Part shown: positions 13,973 to 45,487 of the stretch, in pieces
Layout of the letters: the number at the start of each line of letters is the position of its first letter
How positions within the stretch are numbered: position 1 is the stretch's first letter
NCBI RefSeq assembly: GCF_043641665.1
Contig: NC_092198.1
Span: forward strand, 11,483,001-11,547,000
DNA from: Enoplosus armatus
Taxonomy: Eukaryota > Chordata > Actinopteri > Centrarchiformes > Enoplosidae
Reading direction: 5' to 3'
Length of the DNA stretch: 64,000 nucleotides
Program-made: the position numbers and the translations under genes
The notes under the pieces: model-generated
Seen by the model: the letters and a program-made list of their open reading frames with translations, nothing else
Databases searched by the model: none
What the model was told of the DNA's origin: nothing

Positions 13973-15956
13973 AACAGAAACAGAGGGAGGAAGGGAGAGA
14001 GCAGCCAACAGTTGGTTGCTTTATGGGTTTGGGCCACACCACAACTCATCTTAAAATAAATAGACAATTTTACGGTGTCCATTCCAGCGAGCATGACTGA
14101 GCATTCATTCTGTGTTTCTCGACAGAACGTGCAATAGGTGCAAGTCAAGCAACTCATATTTTCACTTCAGCTATGAGAGGTTCAAATAGTTTCAAGGCTG
14201 CTGTAAAAGTAAACTGCGGGTGAAACCAAATGTGCTCCGACAGCAGAAAGAGTTCTGTAATGCCTCTCCCTCACAGGCCTGGTTCAGGTTTTTAAATATA
14301 TTTCCAGATGCAGAGGTGAATGGCTGCAAAACGATAAAATGACATTGTAACACATGCAGAGAGGAAGGAAAACACTTTGGACAAAACTTTGTGATGAAAT
14401 CCTGATGTTAGCAGCTCCCTGTCTGTATTCTCATGTGTTGTAAGGATTCACGAGGTGAATAGATGTTATGAAAGATCTCCAGACAACCGCTAGTTACCAA
14501 AAACAACACAAACAGTGCTGCAAGAGGCTATGTCAGCTTTTACGCCCTGACACATCATCTGCTACAACATGGCCAAACCACAGAGTGTGAGGCCCTCTCC
14601 AGTGTAACAACATAACACAAGCAGCACACGACTTTGCACAACATTTTCACAGCACTGATGAATGAAAAACATTCAAAAGCACAATTAGAGATGTTGTCAT
14701 GTGGATCTCTATGGAAGCAAGTAATAGCTGTAAAAATTAGTATCTCCTGAGAAACCGAACTAATTGTGTAACAACTAACTAATTGTGAAATTCAAATATT
14801 ACCACTGAATTTCAGAATACTTTAAAAACCATCTATCTGAATTTATGTGATTTGAACTCCCCATTTTAATTACATAATTTAAACCAATTTTTAAAAAATG
14901 ATTTTAAGTATTCAAGTGTCCTTTATTCAAAAAACAATATCTAAGTGTTTATTATGATGTTAAAATTAAAGACAAAACCACAATTCAAAACACAAACATC
15001 AAACCTGAACATCTGAGCTACAGAAGATACCTCCTCATTGAGTGTAACCGGACAGGTCTGAGGTCTGATCAATCTTTGGTTTGAATTTTTCATCTTGAAT
15101 TTATGTCTAAATTTCACCGACCCAATTTGAGCAACCGATTTTTAGATCTGAACTGATTGAATTTGAACTATTCAAAAGCAGCCTGCTTCTTTGACTGACT
15201 ACTATGCATATTGAATTTTATAATGTTATATAAAAAGGTGTCAGTGACATGTGACAAAGGTTCAAGAAAAAGGAAAGTTAGCTGATTGGTGTGAAATGAT
15301 TACTGCTAAAATATGCAGTGTGACATTCAGAGTGTCACATTTTTGAGTCACAACAATATTAAAGATTAAACAGAAGCCATTTCTGTATTACTGAAAGGTA
15401 GTGTGACAGAAAGAATGACAACTGGGAAATGCATACAATAAATATCTAAAGGTCATGAGACAGATTTAAATCTCCTTTATGCTTTTTAGCCTTTGAGACC
15501 ACCAGAGACCTGTGCTAATAAACAGCCTGTGGTTCTGTGGATTCACAGCTGAATCGTGTGTGTGTCATCAGTGTTTATTCCTGATCACTGAGGGAGCAGA
15601 GTGGAGATAGTGGACAAATGGGAGTCCACACTTAATAGTCCCTCAGTGCTCCAAGGTTCTGTAGAGATATTGACGTCTTTTGTTGTGTTTTTAATCATCA
15701 TGATTTAATTCAATCATGAATTTACATTTTTCGCCTTAGCGCCTTGACTTATTTGGTAATTACCACTAGAGACATTGAGTGAATGAGTTCATTTTGAAGG
15801 ATGTAACAATTACGTTAATGTCCATAGTTTTACTACAGTAGTGCTCGCCAAGGACACCATACGTATTTAAAAACAGGATATAATTGAATAGAAATCATAT
15901 TAAAAGTGCAACTTGTGCACCATCTAGGCTTAACCAGGGCCCTAAAATGTGCATAA

Positions 15957-16322
15957 TTAGACATTTAGGGAAATGCTTTTAATCCGCTTTAGAGGTGAAG
16001 ATTGATTGTTAAACATGATGCTACAGCCAGCAGAGGGTTAAGCTTAGCTTAGCATAAAGATGGGAAACAGGGAAACAACCACATACTGGTGTTCGTGGAA
16101 CATGTTTGTGCCCTTAGAGGTGCTGCTAGGCACAGTTTGTTATCTTTGTACAGAGCCAGGCTAGCTGTTTCCTCGTTTCCAGTCTTCATGCTAAGCTAAC
16201 TAGCTGCTGGCTGTAGCCTTAAATTTACCCTAAAGACGTGAAAGACATGAGAGTGGTATCAATCTTTTCATCTCACTCTCTGCAAGAAAAAGAATAAGCG
16301 TATTGCTCAAAATGTCAGACAC
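15957..16322. repeat. GCTAAGCTAA-type miniature element, copy 1
   Basis: Degraded copy. The left end resembles GACATTTAGGGAAATGC and the right end TTGCTCAAAATGTCAGAC. The middle has TTAGCTTAGCATAAAGATGG, the CTAGCTGTTTCC and GCTAAGCTAACTAGCTGCTGG core, and GAGAGTGGTATCAATCTT. It shares these blocks with the three other copies in this window. Confidence 0.7.
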
Positions 16323-16386
16323 CGTCTTTAAGGTTCCTCTTCACCTGTTGATCAAGTTCACAGAAGTTATTTACTGACCTCCTCCT

Positions 16387-16400
16387 CTTTCCAGGTTAAC
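16387..16400 (+). other. Splice acceptor and short 5'UTR before the secreted-protein start
   Basis: A pyrimidine-rich stretch ends in CTTTCCAG at 16394, and six bases later comes the ATG at 16401. This means the start codon sits in a downstream exon and the promoter lies upstream. It supports the chosen start, because any exonic upstream in-frame ATG would have to come from another exon. Confidence 0.6.
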
Positions 16401-18067
16401 ATGTGGCATTGTTGGATGCCCTTCATCTTGGCCTGGGTATCCATGGCAACCCCAACGCTCTGCCAAAGTGGAGATTGGGGTTCAGGCTTTGACATCTACT
16501 CCACGATAATGGCCACCAATGACACGTCGCAGGAAATTGGTGATGAGCCTGCGAGGATGAGAAACAACAAAGTCTGGATCACATCAGCAGCTTCCTCACC
16601 ATCACCATCACCTACGCTGCAGTACGAGCCTCAACCGGACAAGTGCTCGGTCCACTTCAGCACTAACACTGCTTCAGCTCGAAGGCTGAAGGCCCAGAGA
16701 GAGGACCTGGTCTACCTGCAGGCCATCCAGCATGGAAACAAGGCGGTGATGGAGAACTTGGAGCAGTTTGTGGGGGCAGAGCTGGGAGATCAGAGCTATG
16801 AAGATGTGATTAAGGAAAACATCATTGGCATCCAAGAGGACCAGAAGAGTTGCCACGAGGTGGTAGAGAAAGCTGAAGAAGATCTAGAAAAGCAGCTGGA
16901 GGGGGAAGTGTTGGGCGCCCTCGCTGGGATGCAGAAGTGAGTGCAATAAATCAGCTTTTCAAGAAGTTAAAAATGTGTTTGTGCTGAGCTTCATAAAAGT
17001 AAAGGCTGAAGTGTAAAGACAGCAGCTAAGAAAAGATCAGCTCGTGTTTGTTTACTGAAGAAGTAAACAAATTAATGGTGGTAACAAAGAAATTAGAGAT
17101 GTGAGTGAAGATCTGTGTTCAAATGATGGCAGGGACGGGCAATATTTTGCCTTTTATCAGAGCAAAGGCGACTGCGGTGATGACTCCTGTCTTTCACCAT
17201 GCACATGTCAATCAAAAGAACTGAGCAAACGCATTACCCTGCCGCATTGTGTCTCCGCTTGCAGTCTAAATTGGTTTCAAGGTTTCTGTTTACTACTCTT
17301 CTTTCGGCTGCTGTAACATATGTGTCGTCACACAGACCAAAAATGCCACGCATTTGCTGGTTCCCAACTCTCAAATGTGATGATTTGCTGCTTTTCTCAA
17401 TTTTATTTCATTGCAAATTGAGTATCTTTGGGTTTTGGAGTGTTGGTTGAAAAAAAAAGCAAATGGAAGAATTCACCTTGGGCTCTGGGAAATTTCGATG
17501 GGCATACCATTTTTTGACATTTCATAAACTAAACAATTAACTGAAAAACAATTAACAGATTAATTGTTGTGATTGTAAATAATCATTAGTTGCAGCCCTG
17601 GAGATGAATACATCTGAATCCAGTAATTAACCTGAAATGCTGCAGCATGTTCTTTAGAGGTTGAGGTCTAAAAGTTTGCTGTCATATTTTAATGTTTGTA
17701 ATTTCTTTAGCATTATATATGATTCTGTCTTCCCCTTTACCTAATCTTTTCCATTACATAACCAGCTTTAACAGCAACCATATGTATAACCCCCCCACCC
17801 CCACCCCATAAAATGTTCCTATATCCTCAGCTCCTCTTTCACTTACTACGTCTCTCTCCACATCTGCCACCGTCTCCTCCCTCCCTTCACTCCTCCTGGT
17901 GACCTGCATTGTTCGTCTTCCTGAATAGAATCCGAGAAGAGTCCTTGGCCTTTGAAGACATGCTTCGTGCTGCAGCGGACATCGCCAACAGGCTGGAGAC
18001 CTCATCGCAGGCCCTGCACGCTTCATTCACCAAGCAGCTGAAAGACATTGCCAAAATTCGTCGCTAA
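16401..18067 (+). CDS. Uncharacterised secreted helical/coiled-coil protein, 224 aa, two coding exons
   Basis: Coding exons are 16401-16936 and 17929-18067. The donor is AA|GTGAGT and the acceptor is GAATAG|A, and they join in phase (a lysine codon is split 2+1). The start is chosen because the ATG opens a hydrophobic segment, residues 1 to about 22 ending in TLCQ, that reads as a signal peptide. It lies six bases after an acceptor (CTTTCCAG at 16387-16394), so the 5'UTR is spliced. Residues 23-90 are low-complexity, with an NDTS glycosylation sequon at 40 and a Ser/Pro run near 66-72. From about 91 to the end the chain is rich in E, K, Q, L and A and is predicted helical or coiled coil. The likely mature chain has two cysteines (82 and 151), which could form one disulphide. 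The C-terminus is basic (KIRR). I do not recognise the family and infer no function. The next gene, chrna2, is on the same strand but looks unrelated. Confidence 0.8.
17206..17335 (+). repeat. Dispersed repeat, copy 2 (intron of the secreted-protein gene)
   Basis: TGTCAATCAAAAG, TTGTGTCTCCGCTTGCAGTC, TTTCAAGGTTTCTGTTTACT and GGCTGCTGTAACATATGTG match copy 1. The open frame across it (17101-17316) is a by-product of the repeat. Confidence 0.6.
17375..17605. repeat. TTAATCGATTAA-type fish repeat in the secreted-protein gene intron
   Basis: GATTTGCTGCTTTTCTCAAT, GGGTTTTGGAGTGTTGGTTG, GAAAAACAATTAACAGATTA and ATCATTAGTTGCAGCCCT are the usual blocks. It is in the opposite orientation to the copy in chrna2 intron 4. 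Confidence 0.6.
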
Positions 18068-18138
18068 GGAAGTGTTGAAAAGACTTTGCACGCTGTCACG
18101 AGTCATGAATGGTGTTTGGTATCCTGTGTGCGGCCCAA

Positions 18139-18153
18139 AATAAAGGAAATAAA
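18139..18153 (+). terminator. Polyadenylation signals of the secreted-protein gene
   Basis: Two AATAAA hexamers, at 18139-18144 and 18148-18153, lie about 75 bases after the TAA stop. This is the usual arrangement for a short 3'UTR and supports the gene ending here. Confidence 0.7.
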
Positions 18154-19173
18154 CCTTCATGCAATTCTATAGTTTTGATTAATTTAACTATACGTGCTTT
18201 ACAGCACTGAGATACAACAACACACATTATTTGTGGAATTTGGTGAGGCAAAACGTGGCAACAGTATGTGCTGCAGGTTTAAGCCAAGTTGAGTGTTTAT
18301 GGCTCAAACTAGATTGGCCTTCAGAGACCAAACATAATGGCTCTGTTAGTCCTCTCCAGACGAAGCTATGCATCGGCCATCTGGTTGAGGGGTGAGGATA
18401 GAGACCAGGATACATTAAGTGTGTCAAATTGAGATTTTGTTTTTACAACAAAAAAAGGAGAAGACTGCAACCGAGACAGCGTTGTTAAAAAGAAAAGTAT
18501 ACAATAATCTGTGAGTGAGGGACAAGCTATTGTATAAACAATTAGACAATTCCTGTGATTAGGAAGAAATAAGCAGTGAACACACAATAAGAAAACGTGA
18601 TAAAGCTCTTGAAATAGATAGTCTGTATCTGTGTAAACCTTAGGATCAGAAAAGAAAAGTATTTGTGGGTCTATATGTGGATTTACCCGTTTAAACGTGA
18701 GAATCATGCTTTAGTTGTGTGCCCAGCTCTATTGTGCTATTCTCTCTTTAACCCTGCCAGGATTCAAGAGAGAGAGAGCGCTTTCATGTTTGCAATCATA
18801 AAATGTGTAATAGTATGAATTTGTACAATGTATGATATGAACTGTTTAATCCAGTAAAATTCAACAAACAATAAATTAGCCTTTTGATATATATATATTG
18901 AATTGCATATGTTTCTGCATTTGTTGCTTTCACGTCTTCTACTCATATCAATATTTCAGGGGAACTAAAACTTCACTGAGCATATTAATTCACCTAGTCT
19001 GCCCTCTAGCTGTTTTCCACAGAATTATCCCATGGGCGTTTGATCAGCTGCATGTGTCACTTATTTACACATCCTTTAATGTTTTACTAAATAATAAGTG
19101 GAGCAAACAGGATCTAATTGGAGTTATTGGTAGATGACTTCCCATACATGCATACATCACTTTTACTATGAAT

Positions 19174-19175
<2 letters not shown>

Positions 19176-19223
<48 letters not shown>
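19176..19223. repeat. (TG)n microsatellite upstream of chrna2
   Basis: About 24 uninterrupted TG units, about 0.67 kb before the chrna2 ATG. The open frame over it on the minus strand is not a gene. Confidence 0.95.
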
Positions 19224-19228
<5 letters not shown>

Positions 19229-19239
19229 GAGTGAGCATG

Positions 19240-19896
19240 AGAGAGAAAGGAGGAGGGACTGTTAAAAGGTACCAGATGAAAGACGCGAGGTACTCAGATG
19301 TGTCCTGTCTTCTCACAGTGGATGATGCTGTTTTGCGGATGCTTCTAATCATGGAGAAGACCTCATTTAAAATGTATTTGGATTTTAAAGCCTAAAGATT
19401 AGGTCGCCAAGGACGCGTAAATTCTTGGCACCGTGCGTAAAAACGTGGAATTGTTTGGATAATATATACACAGCAACAAACCGGACTATTTTCCGTGAAT
19501 TCATTTCTTGAGACCAGATTTCGTAAAGGCAGTATTATGAACTGGTACTAAAGTGTGCAAATACACCAGAGGTAAGCCACTGTGCCGCTCCCTGGTTCAG
19601 CACCGGGTGATGGATAGCACGCCGGTTTAGTGCGCGGAATCAAAAAGGCACGTAAAGCGAGCGGGGCTGAAGTGAGACGGGTAACCCAGTCAGAGCATAT
19701 TCATGCTCACTCCCCGCCCACAGACATAAACACGGCTGTAGTAACAGCGGAGGTGAAGTTGTCCTGATATGCCTCCCAGCTGCGAAGATGACAGATTTTG
19801 CTCACACATCACGGTCTCAAGGTAACGCTTTGACAGTGGACGGTAACGTCGCCGTGCTCTCCGGTGAAGTTGGACTTCTTGGTGCCAGAGTACAAA
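19240..19896 (+). promoter_or_regulatory. chrna2: chrna2 promoter / 5'UTR region
   Basis: This less AT-rich stretch between a TG microsatellite (19176-19223) and the chrna2 ATG is the likely promoter and leader. A strong donor-like sequence (CCAGAG|GTAAGCC, near 19567-19578) suggests a possible upstream non-coding exon that could splice to an acceptor nearer the ATG. An RE1-like split site lies at 19596-19623. There is no obvious TATA box at a fixed distance. The transcription start cannot be fixed from sequence alone. Confidence 0.4.
19596..19623 (+). promoter_or_regulatory. RE1/NRSE-like split silencer site
   Basis: TTCAGCACC (19596-19604) is an exact left half of the RE1 silencer consensus bound by REST/NRSF. 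GGATAGCACG (19612-19621) matches about 7 of 10 bases of the right half. The two half starts are 16 bases apart, within the 16-19 base spacing known for non-canonical RE1 sites (canonical is 11). It lies about 0.3 kb upstream of the start codon of a neuronal receptor gene, where REST control would make sense. Confidence 0.35.
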
Positions 19897-28102
<8,206 letters not shown>

Positions 28103-31100
28103 CTCTTGTGAGAAAGTGTTAAAAAAAAATTCATAATCACCACTAGAACTGCTACATTAGCGGCCCCATGAGGCTATAATGCTCTTTACATGCCACCAAA
28201 ACAAAATTACCCTATTTTTAGATCCTTATAACTAGTTGGGCAAAAATGAAAAGGGTTTATCCTCTGTACGGTGGCCATTTTGGGAAGTCTCAGGCTCAGC
28301 AGTCCAGACTTGGCTCAACTTTCATCTGTCTCAGGTGCACTTTGTCAGCCTCAAGTGTACTTTCTCAGCCTCACCTGTAATGTTACTGTAACACTGTTGT
28401 GTTGCTAACATTAGCATGTCAACATGCACAGAGTTAACAGTTATCTTAAGTTAACCAACCTGTATGTTAGCATGCTAATGTTTAGCTTGTAAGATTTGGC
28501 ATGTTAGCATGCTAAGGTTAGTATGTTAACATGCCAATGTTTAGTGTATTGTCTCTTTAGCATGTTAATTAACTTGGTGCCATCATCAGTGTTGGGAAAA
28601 GTGTTACAGTTATTCAGTAACATTACATTTACTAGTAACATTGGGATCAGTAACGACTAATCTTTAAGCTAAACTAAACTAAAGCTGTCTTGCTGGGAGT
28701 CAGAAGGTGGGATGGTCAACAGTTTTTCGTCTCTGTGCCTTCAGTGAAGAGACTGGTCAAGATATGTAAACGCTTATTTCAAGTGGCTCGAGGCGGAAGT
28801 GGGGGCTATCGGTTAACCTCCGGCAGAAACATGCCTTCTGGTGACTCCAAATCTGTTGTTGTTTTCTTAGCTGTCCAGCTAGCCACTGGTATACCCAGAA
28901 AACACCTGGGTTTTGAGTTGTATAGTGTGTAAATAAAGGTCTTTGAGGACCGGACTCCCAGGTCTGAGGTCACTGGGTTAATGGACAGTAGCTACCTCCA
29001 ATGCCGATAGGCTGGCTACTCTACAAAGTGTGAGAGTGTGGAGTAACGGAGAGAAAAGTATGTTATAATTACCGCTAGTATTTAGTTACTAGTAAAGTGA
29101 TGCGATTACATTTTCAATTACCAATAAGAGATCAGTTTGATTACATTTTCCAAGTGACTGGCCCAACATTGGTCAGCAGCATTAGTCTAAAAATACAGCT
29201 GATACTGACAGGAATTCATTCAGTACTTTGAGGTATTCTGTGAAAAGTTAGAGCTGTGGGTGATGCTTGATGAGCATAGTAAGGGCATCACCAAAGTCAT
29301 TAGGATTTATCCTCTAGGGACGTAATGTAGCAAGTGTCATGGCAATCCGTCCAAGTTGTTAATGTCATTCATATGTTGGACTGTTGGAGACAGTGACAGA
29401 CTGAAATTCCCATTCTGCCACATTTTTTCCAACGTGGATGAAGAGAAATATGGAAAAATTGCTATGAGATGCTGGGTTTGTGTCAAAAACTTTGACGAGT
29501 CAGAAACTTCATTCTACCTAAAATGGGATGGCTTTTACCTTTTTTATAAGTTTCTCAACTTTCTTTGGTTTTGACCAACAGTGGCATGCTGTACAAGGAA
29601 TCCATAGTATCCTGGACACACTGACTGGGGTCATTTTTTTTTTCTTCAGGTCTTTTTTTCTGGCCATGATTACACTTATTTTTGAATGATCATACTATAT
29701 AATAAATACCCTTATGAAAACCTTTAAAAATCCGTCTTTATTGCATTTATTGAGCGGTGTGAAAATGACGCTAGGGCAGCAACGGATTAACACTCCGTCA
29801 GTTGTCTGTCCTAAATACAGTTTCACAGAGTCCAAATACAAATGATGCTGCCCATGAGCTCCCTGATTAAAGAGACATTTCATCTTGACATTAGTTATTA
29901 ATATCACTTTAACATATAAAAGTAGTCTTTTATAACAGTGAGTCATAGAACAAAGAACAACCAAGTCTACTTAACCTTCTGTAGATACACAGACACATAA
30001 TTATAACATAATTATATTAATTATTCCTACCATGTCAATATGTCTATGTGCTGTATGCTTAAACACAATGCTATAGTGCTGCAGGGGGGAGTTTATAATG
30101 TTAACCTTTTGATGAGGCTGCATCACATAGGTGATTCAGCTGTGGTAATTTCTGAGGCTAAAAATAGTTGCATGGGATTGTATTATATAATACAGGTGTT
30201 GCTGTTATTGTGTCTACCACTATAAAAATCCAAACTGGTCCAAATAAATACAGAAAGATTATCAATACTTTACAGCAACAGTTTCTACTAGCATTAAATA
30301 TGACCACAAATGTCACAGTGAGGGGAAACGCTGAACATGTAGATTTAAACGCTCAACAACAGGTTTCAAAGAACAGGCTTTAATGTACGGTAGTATACAT
30401 CATGATATTTAATTTTATATCACTTGATTTACATGCTAGAAGTCCATATTTTATAATAATTAGATTTATTAGGACATAATACAAAAACCTTAGACTCTTT
30501 CAAGTTCCTGACTCAATCTATTATCTATACCGTTGAAGTCTTCATCTCATCATTTGAACATAATGCACCATATATAAACTTGAGATATGTACTAAATATA
30601 TATAAAACACTTCTGAAAAGTTGAATGACTGACTAACCTTTTGGTTTTGTCATCTTTACATTTCACTCAAGTTACTATTGTCAGGTTTGAAAGATTAAAC
30701 CATTAATTTTTATTTGCATTGCATTCTTCTTCAGTTCAATTCAAAAGGCTTTATTGGTATGGAAGTTATAAAAAAAACTATGTTACCAAAGCATCAAAAT
30801 ACAATTTGTCTAAATATCTGGACAGTACACAATAACAACAATTATTTTTCTCTGTGGTAAAACATATTGTACTTGTCATAAGACACATTTTATATTTACA
30901 AGGATTATTCAATTCATGAGTACATAATTAACTCAATAACTCACCAATCACACATCAGAACTGTTTACATTTAATGAAGTTTGTCTGAAATGACAGCATC
31001 CTAAACAGGATGCCAATAGACCATATTTATACTACCTTGGTAAGCATACACATCCACTTTCTCCCAAGTTGTCCATATCCACAGAGTTGTGGCATCATAT

Positions 31101-31273
31101 TTAAACACATTTACAGGTATGACGACTCCAAAGAACTGCCACAACCTTAATTTAAGCAGTTTAATCACAATAAAAATGGTTGACTGTGTGCAAATGTTAT
31201 TTCTGACTGACAGATGTGGAAACAGTCTGATTTAAGCTTGATGTGTAAACTGAATAAGAGAGTTTAGAGTCCA
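28103..31273. other. Convergent intergenic region, 3'UTRs of chrna2 and ptk2b
   Basis: It holds both 3' flanks. A repeat composite occupies about 28380-29375. Plus-strand AATAAA candidates for chrna2 are sparse; one at about 28932 lies inside the repeat. For ptk2b the minus-strand signals appear as TTTATT near 30708 and 30750. The right half (29,700-31,270) is AT-rich and probably contains the long ptk2b 3'UTR. A short fish-repeat fragment (TTTATTGGTATGGAAGT) lies near 30730-30790. Confidence 0.5.
28380..29375. repeat. Nested repeat: GCTAACATTAGC-type element split by a TGTTGGGAAA-type element
   Basis: 28380-28587 is rich in GTTAGCATGCTAA motifs, and 29185-29375 carries the other half of the same family (GGGTGATGC to GCATCACCAAAGTCATTAGG and TGGCAATCCGTCCAAG). 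Between them, 28588-29172 starts CAGTGTTGGGAAAAGTG and ends with the inverted CCCAACATTGG, plus AGTAAC/GTTACT blocks: a separate DNA element inserted into the first. Confidence 0.65.
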
Positions 31274-43049
<11,776 letters not shown>

Positions 43050-43099
43050 CACCTCATACATTCTCAAGGCTGGGTCGGCACCATCATATCCACATAATC
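43050..43099 (-). other. ptk2b: ptk2b 5'UTR part of the first coding exon
   Basis: Upstream of the ATG at 43049-43047, an acceptor-like sequence (pyrimidines then CGAAAG|GATT on the minus strand) ends at 43100. This suggests that the first coding exon starts there and that a separate non-coding exon lies further right. The frame stays open upstream through MYEVMSGD, so an ATG 15 bases earlier is a possible alternative start. The downstream one is preferred because it aligns with the mammalian start. Confidence 0.45.
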
Positions 43100-43845
43100 C
43101 TTTCGACACAGAAAGGAAAAGACTTTAATTCAGATTTAACATGAGTAGTCGTAGTAGTAGTCTTGATCCTTAATTTGTTTCAATCTTCAAGCCTGAAGTA
43201 GACAAATTAGAAAAAAGGAAGAGGACTGTGTGTTTTATATAATATGGTGCTAAAGATTGTGATCCACGAAAAACAAACATTTAACTTCATAATATATTGA
43301 CTGAAAGTCTGTAGTGACAATACTCTGTCTTTAGCACAAGAGTACACACTGTTCTGTGACTTGCCTCATCATAGTACTACAGTCATGCTACCCTTCACAT
43401 TGATGCTGTGATCTTGTGCCAGGTGGCGTCCATGACTAACATCATTTGGTTCTGAGATCCGCTGATTACATTCCTTCCTAACTGTGATTTCAAGTGAGGG
43501 CCTGTGTGATTCATAATGCAAAATTGTGACAGTGTGGAGACTTGTATCATCCAGGAAAACTCCTTGAAACGCTGTCTTCTCCCTGAATGCAAATGTCACT
43601 TAAATTTCATTACATGTGTGGAATGGGAAACTACATGTCTGCAGGGTGACAGGGACAATAAGAATAAATAATAAACCGAGACAACAACTAAATATACGAA
43701 AACAACAGTGAATAACAGAGTGATGACTAACCAACCCATGTAGTAGCTTCTTAGCTCTGGGCTGTTATGCAACCTGTGTTGATCTGCCCTACATGCAATA
43801 CAAAAATCTCCAAAGGTAGCAGGGAAGCAACTCCTCTGTCCTTCT

Positions 43846-44103
43846 GAAAGGAATAGTTTGACATTTTGGGGAAGACTCTTACTCGCTTTATTGCCAAGAG
43901 TTAGACGAGAAGACGGACACCACTCTCATATCTGTCTTCTCAATATTAAGCTAGAGCCGGGAGATGGTTAGCTTAGCTTAGCATGCAGACTGGAAACAGA
44001 GGGGAAAGCTAGCCTGGCTCTGTCTGAGTGGTATCAATCTTCTCATCTCATCAACTCTTAGCAGAAGGCAAATATTTTCCAAAATATCGAACTATTCCTT
44101 TAA
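43846..44103. repeat. GCTAAGCTAA-type miniature element, copy 4 with best terminal inverted repeats
   Basis: The left end AAAGGAATAGTTTGACATTT and the right end, read in reverse complement as AAAGGAATAGTTCGATATTT, match over about 20 bases with two differences. Such ends with no coding capacity fit a non-autonomous DNA transposon (MITE). It lies in the presumed ptk2b first intron. Confidence 0.8.
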
Positions 44104-44547
44104 TACATGAATACCTCATAATAAATACATCCCAGCAACAGGAGATTCTGCTCCAACCACTTTAAACAAACATGGCGACGGTTACTGAAGATCGTAAAAA
44201 CCTGAGCTCACAGCCACCATAACACACCTGGAAAGTCAACTGAAATCTTTTCACTGGGTGAAAAAAACTGAAAGCCTGCACACACTGATTCAACTTTTCA
44301 GGTGCAACCTACCGATGCATCAAATAAAAAAATCAGGGAAACACATCCAGAGCTGCTCTCACATTAACATTAACAACCCACAACATCCGTCTGACTCTCC
44401 ACTCCCCATGTTAATATTCTGCCCTGTCAATCAAACATCTGAGGGCATGTTGACTCAGCAAACACAGTAAGAGTGAGCTAAATATTTAAAAAAAACAACC
44501 TTCACAACACACCTAGCTATGAGGTTGAGATTTCTGCCGGTTACCCA

Positions 44548-44740
44548 CCTGACAACAGTGTCTGTCAGAGAAGTGCCTTTTTGCTGTCAGAACGTGTTTT
44601 CTCATAAATGAATCTCCATGCTGTTAGTCTGCTGCGAGGGAGCTGAGCTGTGTTAGTTTCTCTCAGGGCTTTCCGCCGCTGTTGGACGGGGTTGTGTTTT
44701 GTTAGCCTGAGGCCATGAATTCCCCAGCAGGGCTGTGTGG
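44548..44740 (-). other. ptk2b: Candidate non-coding first exon of ptk2b (proximal)
   Basis: On the minus strand this segment ends in GTTGTCAG|GTGGGT (donor near 44547), with a moderately GC-rich body and a TG/GA microsatellite block directly upstream. It could be an alternative promoter and first exon, 1.4 kb from the coding exon. The evidence is weaker than for the distal candidate. Confidence 0.25.
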
Positions 44741-44786
44741 GTGTGTTTGTGTGTAAGCATGTGTGCATGTGTGTGGTGTGTGGTGT

Positions 44787-44819
<33 letters not shown>

Positions 44820-44860
44820 TGAGACAGAGAGAGAAAGGGAAAGAGAGAGAAGATGAGTGT
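44740..44860. repeat. (TG)n then GA-rich microsatellite block
   Basis: Interrupted TG repeats (44740-44818) followed by GAGA-rich sequence. The His/Thr-rich minus-strand frames here are translations of the repeat. Confidence 0.9.
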
Positions 44861-45487
44861 GCAGCACGGCCGGCATGTTGCACCATCACATGGGTGTGGG
44901 AGGCCTGACAAGAGGGGATTGAGGAGACAGAGGGTGAAGTTTAAAAGTACTTCTAAGAAGAAAACATCCGTGGTTTAAAGTATGTGGGGCTGTGGATACA
45001 CAAACACATTCCTGGCCTCACGTGGAAGAAACAGTGAGTAATCCTAGTGACACATATACATATATATACATTACAGACTGCTCCAAAGGCTCAGACAATG
45101 TTGCAAAATCTGCTATGCCATAATATTGAGCATGTATCATGTCTAAAGAGAAATGACAGAGAAGGGGAGTTGTAAATAAATGGCTTATTACATAGATAAA
45201 GAGTTTTTAGCTGAAATTGTCAGCTGTGTGAAACAACATCAGAGACAAAACTTGGGAGGTAAAAGGAAAGAAAAAGTCTGAACGATGAATGACACCATAA
45301 ATAGGAGCGATTGTGGTGAAGCTCGGGACATGTTTTCTCTGTCAAAACTGAATCCCTGTGACCTCTAGTCTAGTTCAGATAACAAGTGCGTGAGACTTGA
45401 TTGTTGTCTAGTTTTAGTCTTTAACACTTAAACACTAAAATCCAAAACAATGGGGCATAGAAACAGAAGGACTGGTCAGAATAGGCC

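Larger units (their letters stand above)
12000..16380. other. Probable first intron or upstream flank of the secreted-protein gene
   Basis: No coding exon recognised. It contains a fragment of the TTAATCGATTAA-type fish repeat (about 12540-12700), one copy of a local duplicate (13815-13972) and a GCTAAGCTAA-type miniature element (about 15957-16322), which ends about 70 bases before the coding exon acceptor. The rest is AT-rich and unremarkable. Confidence 0.5.

Noticed and set aside
44565..44911. Three overlapping minus-strand frames rich in His and Thr
   Set aside because: They are translations of the TG/GA microsatellite, not proteins.
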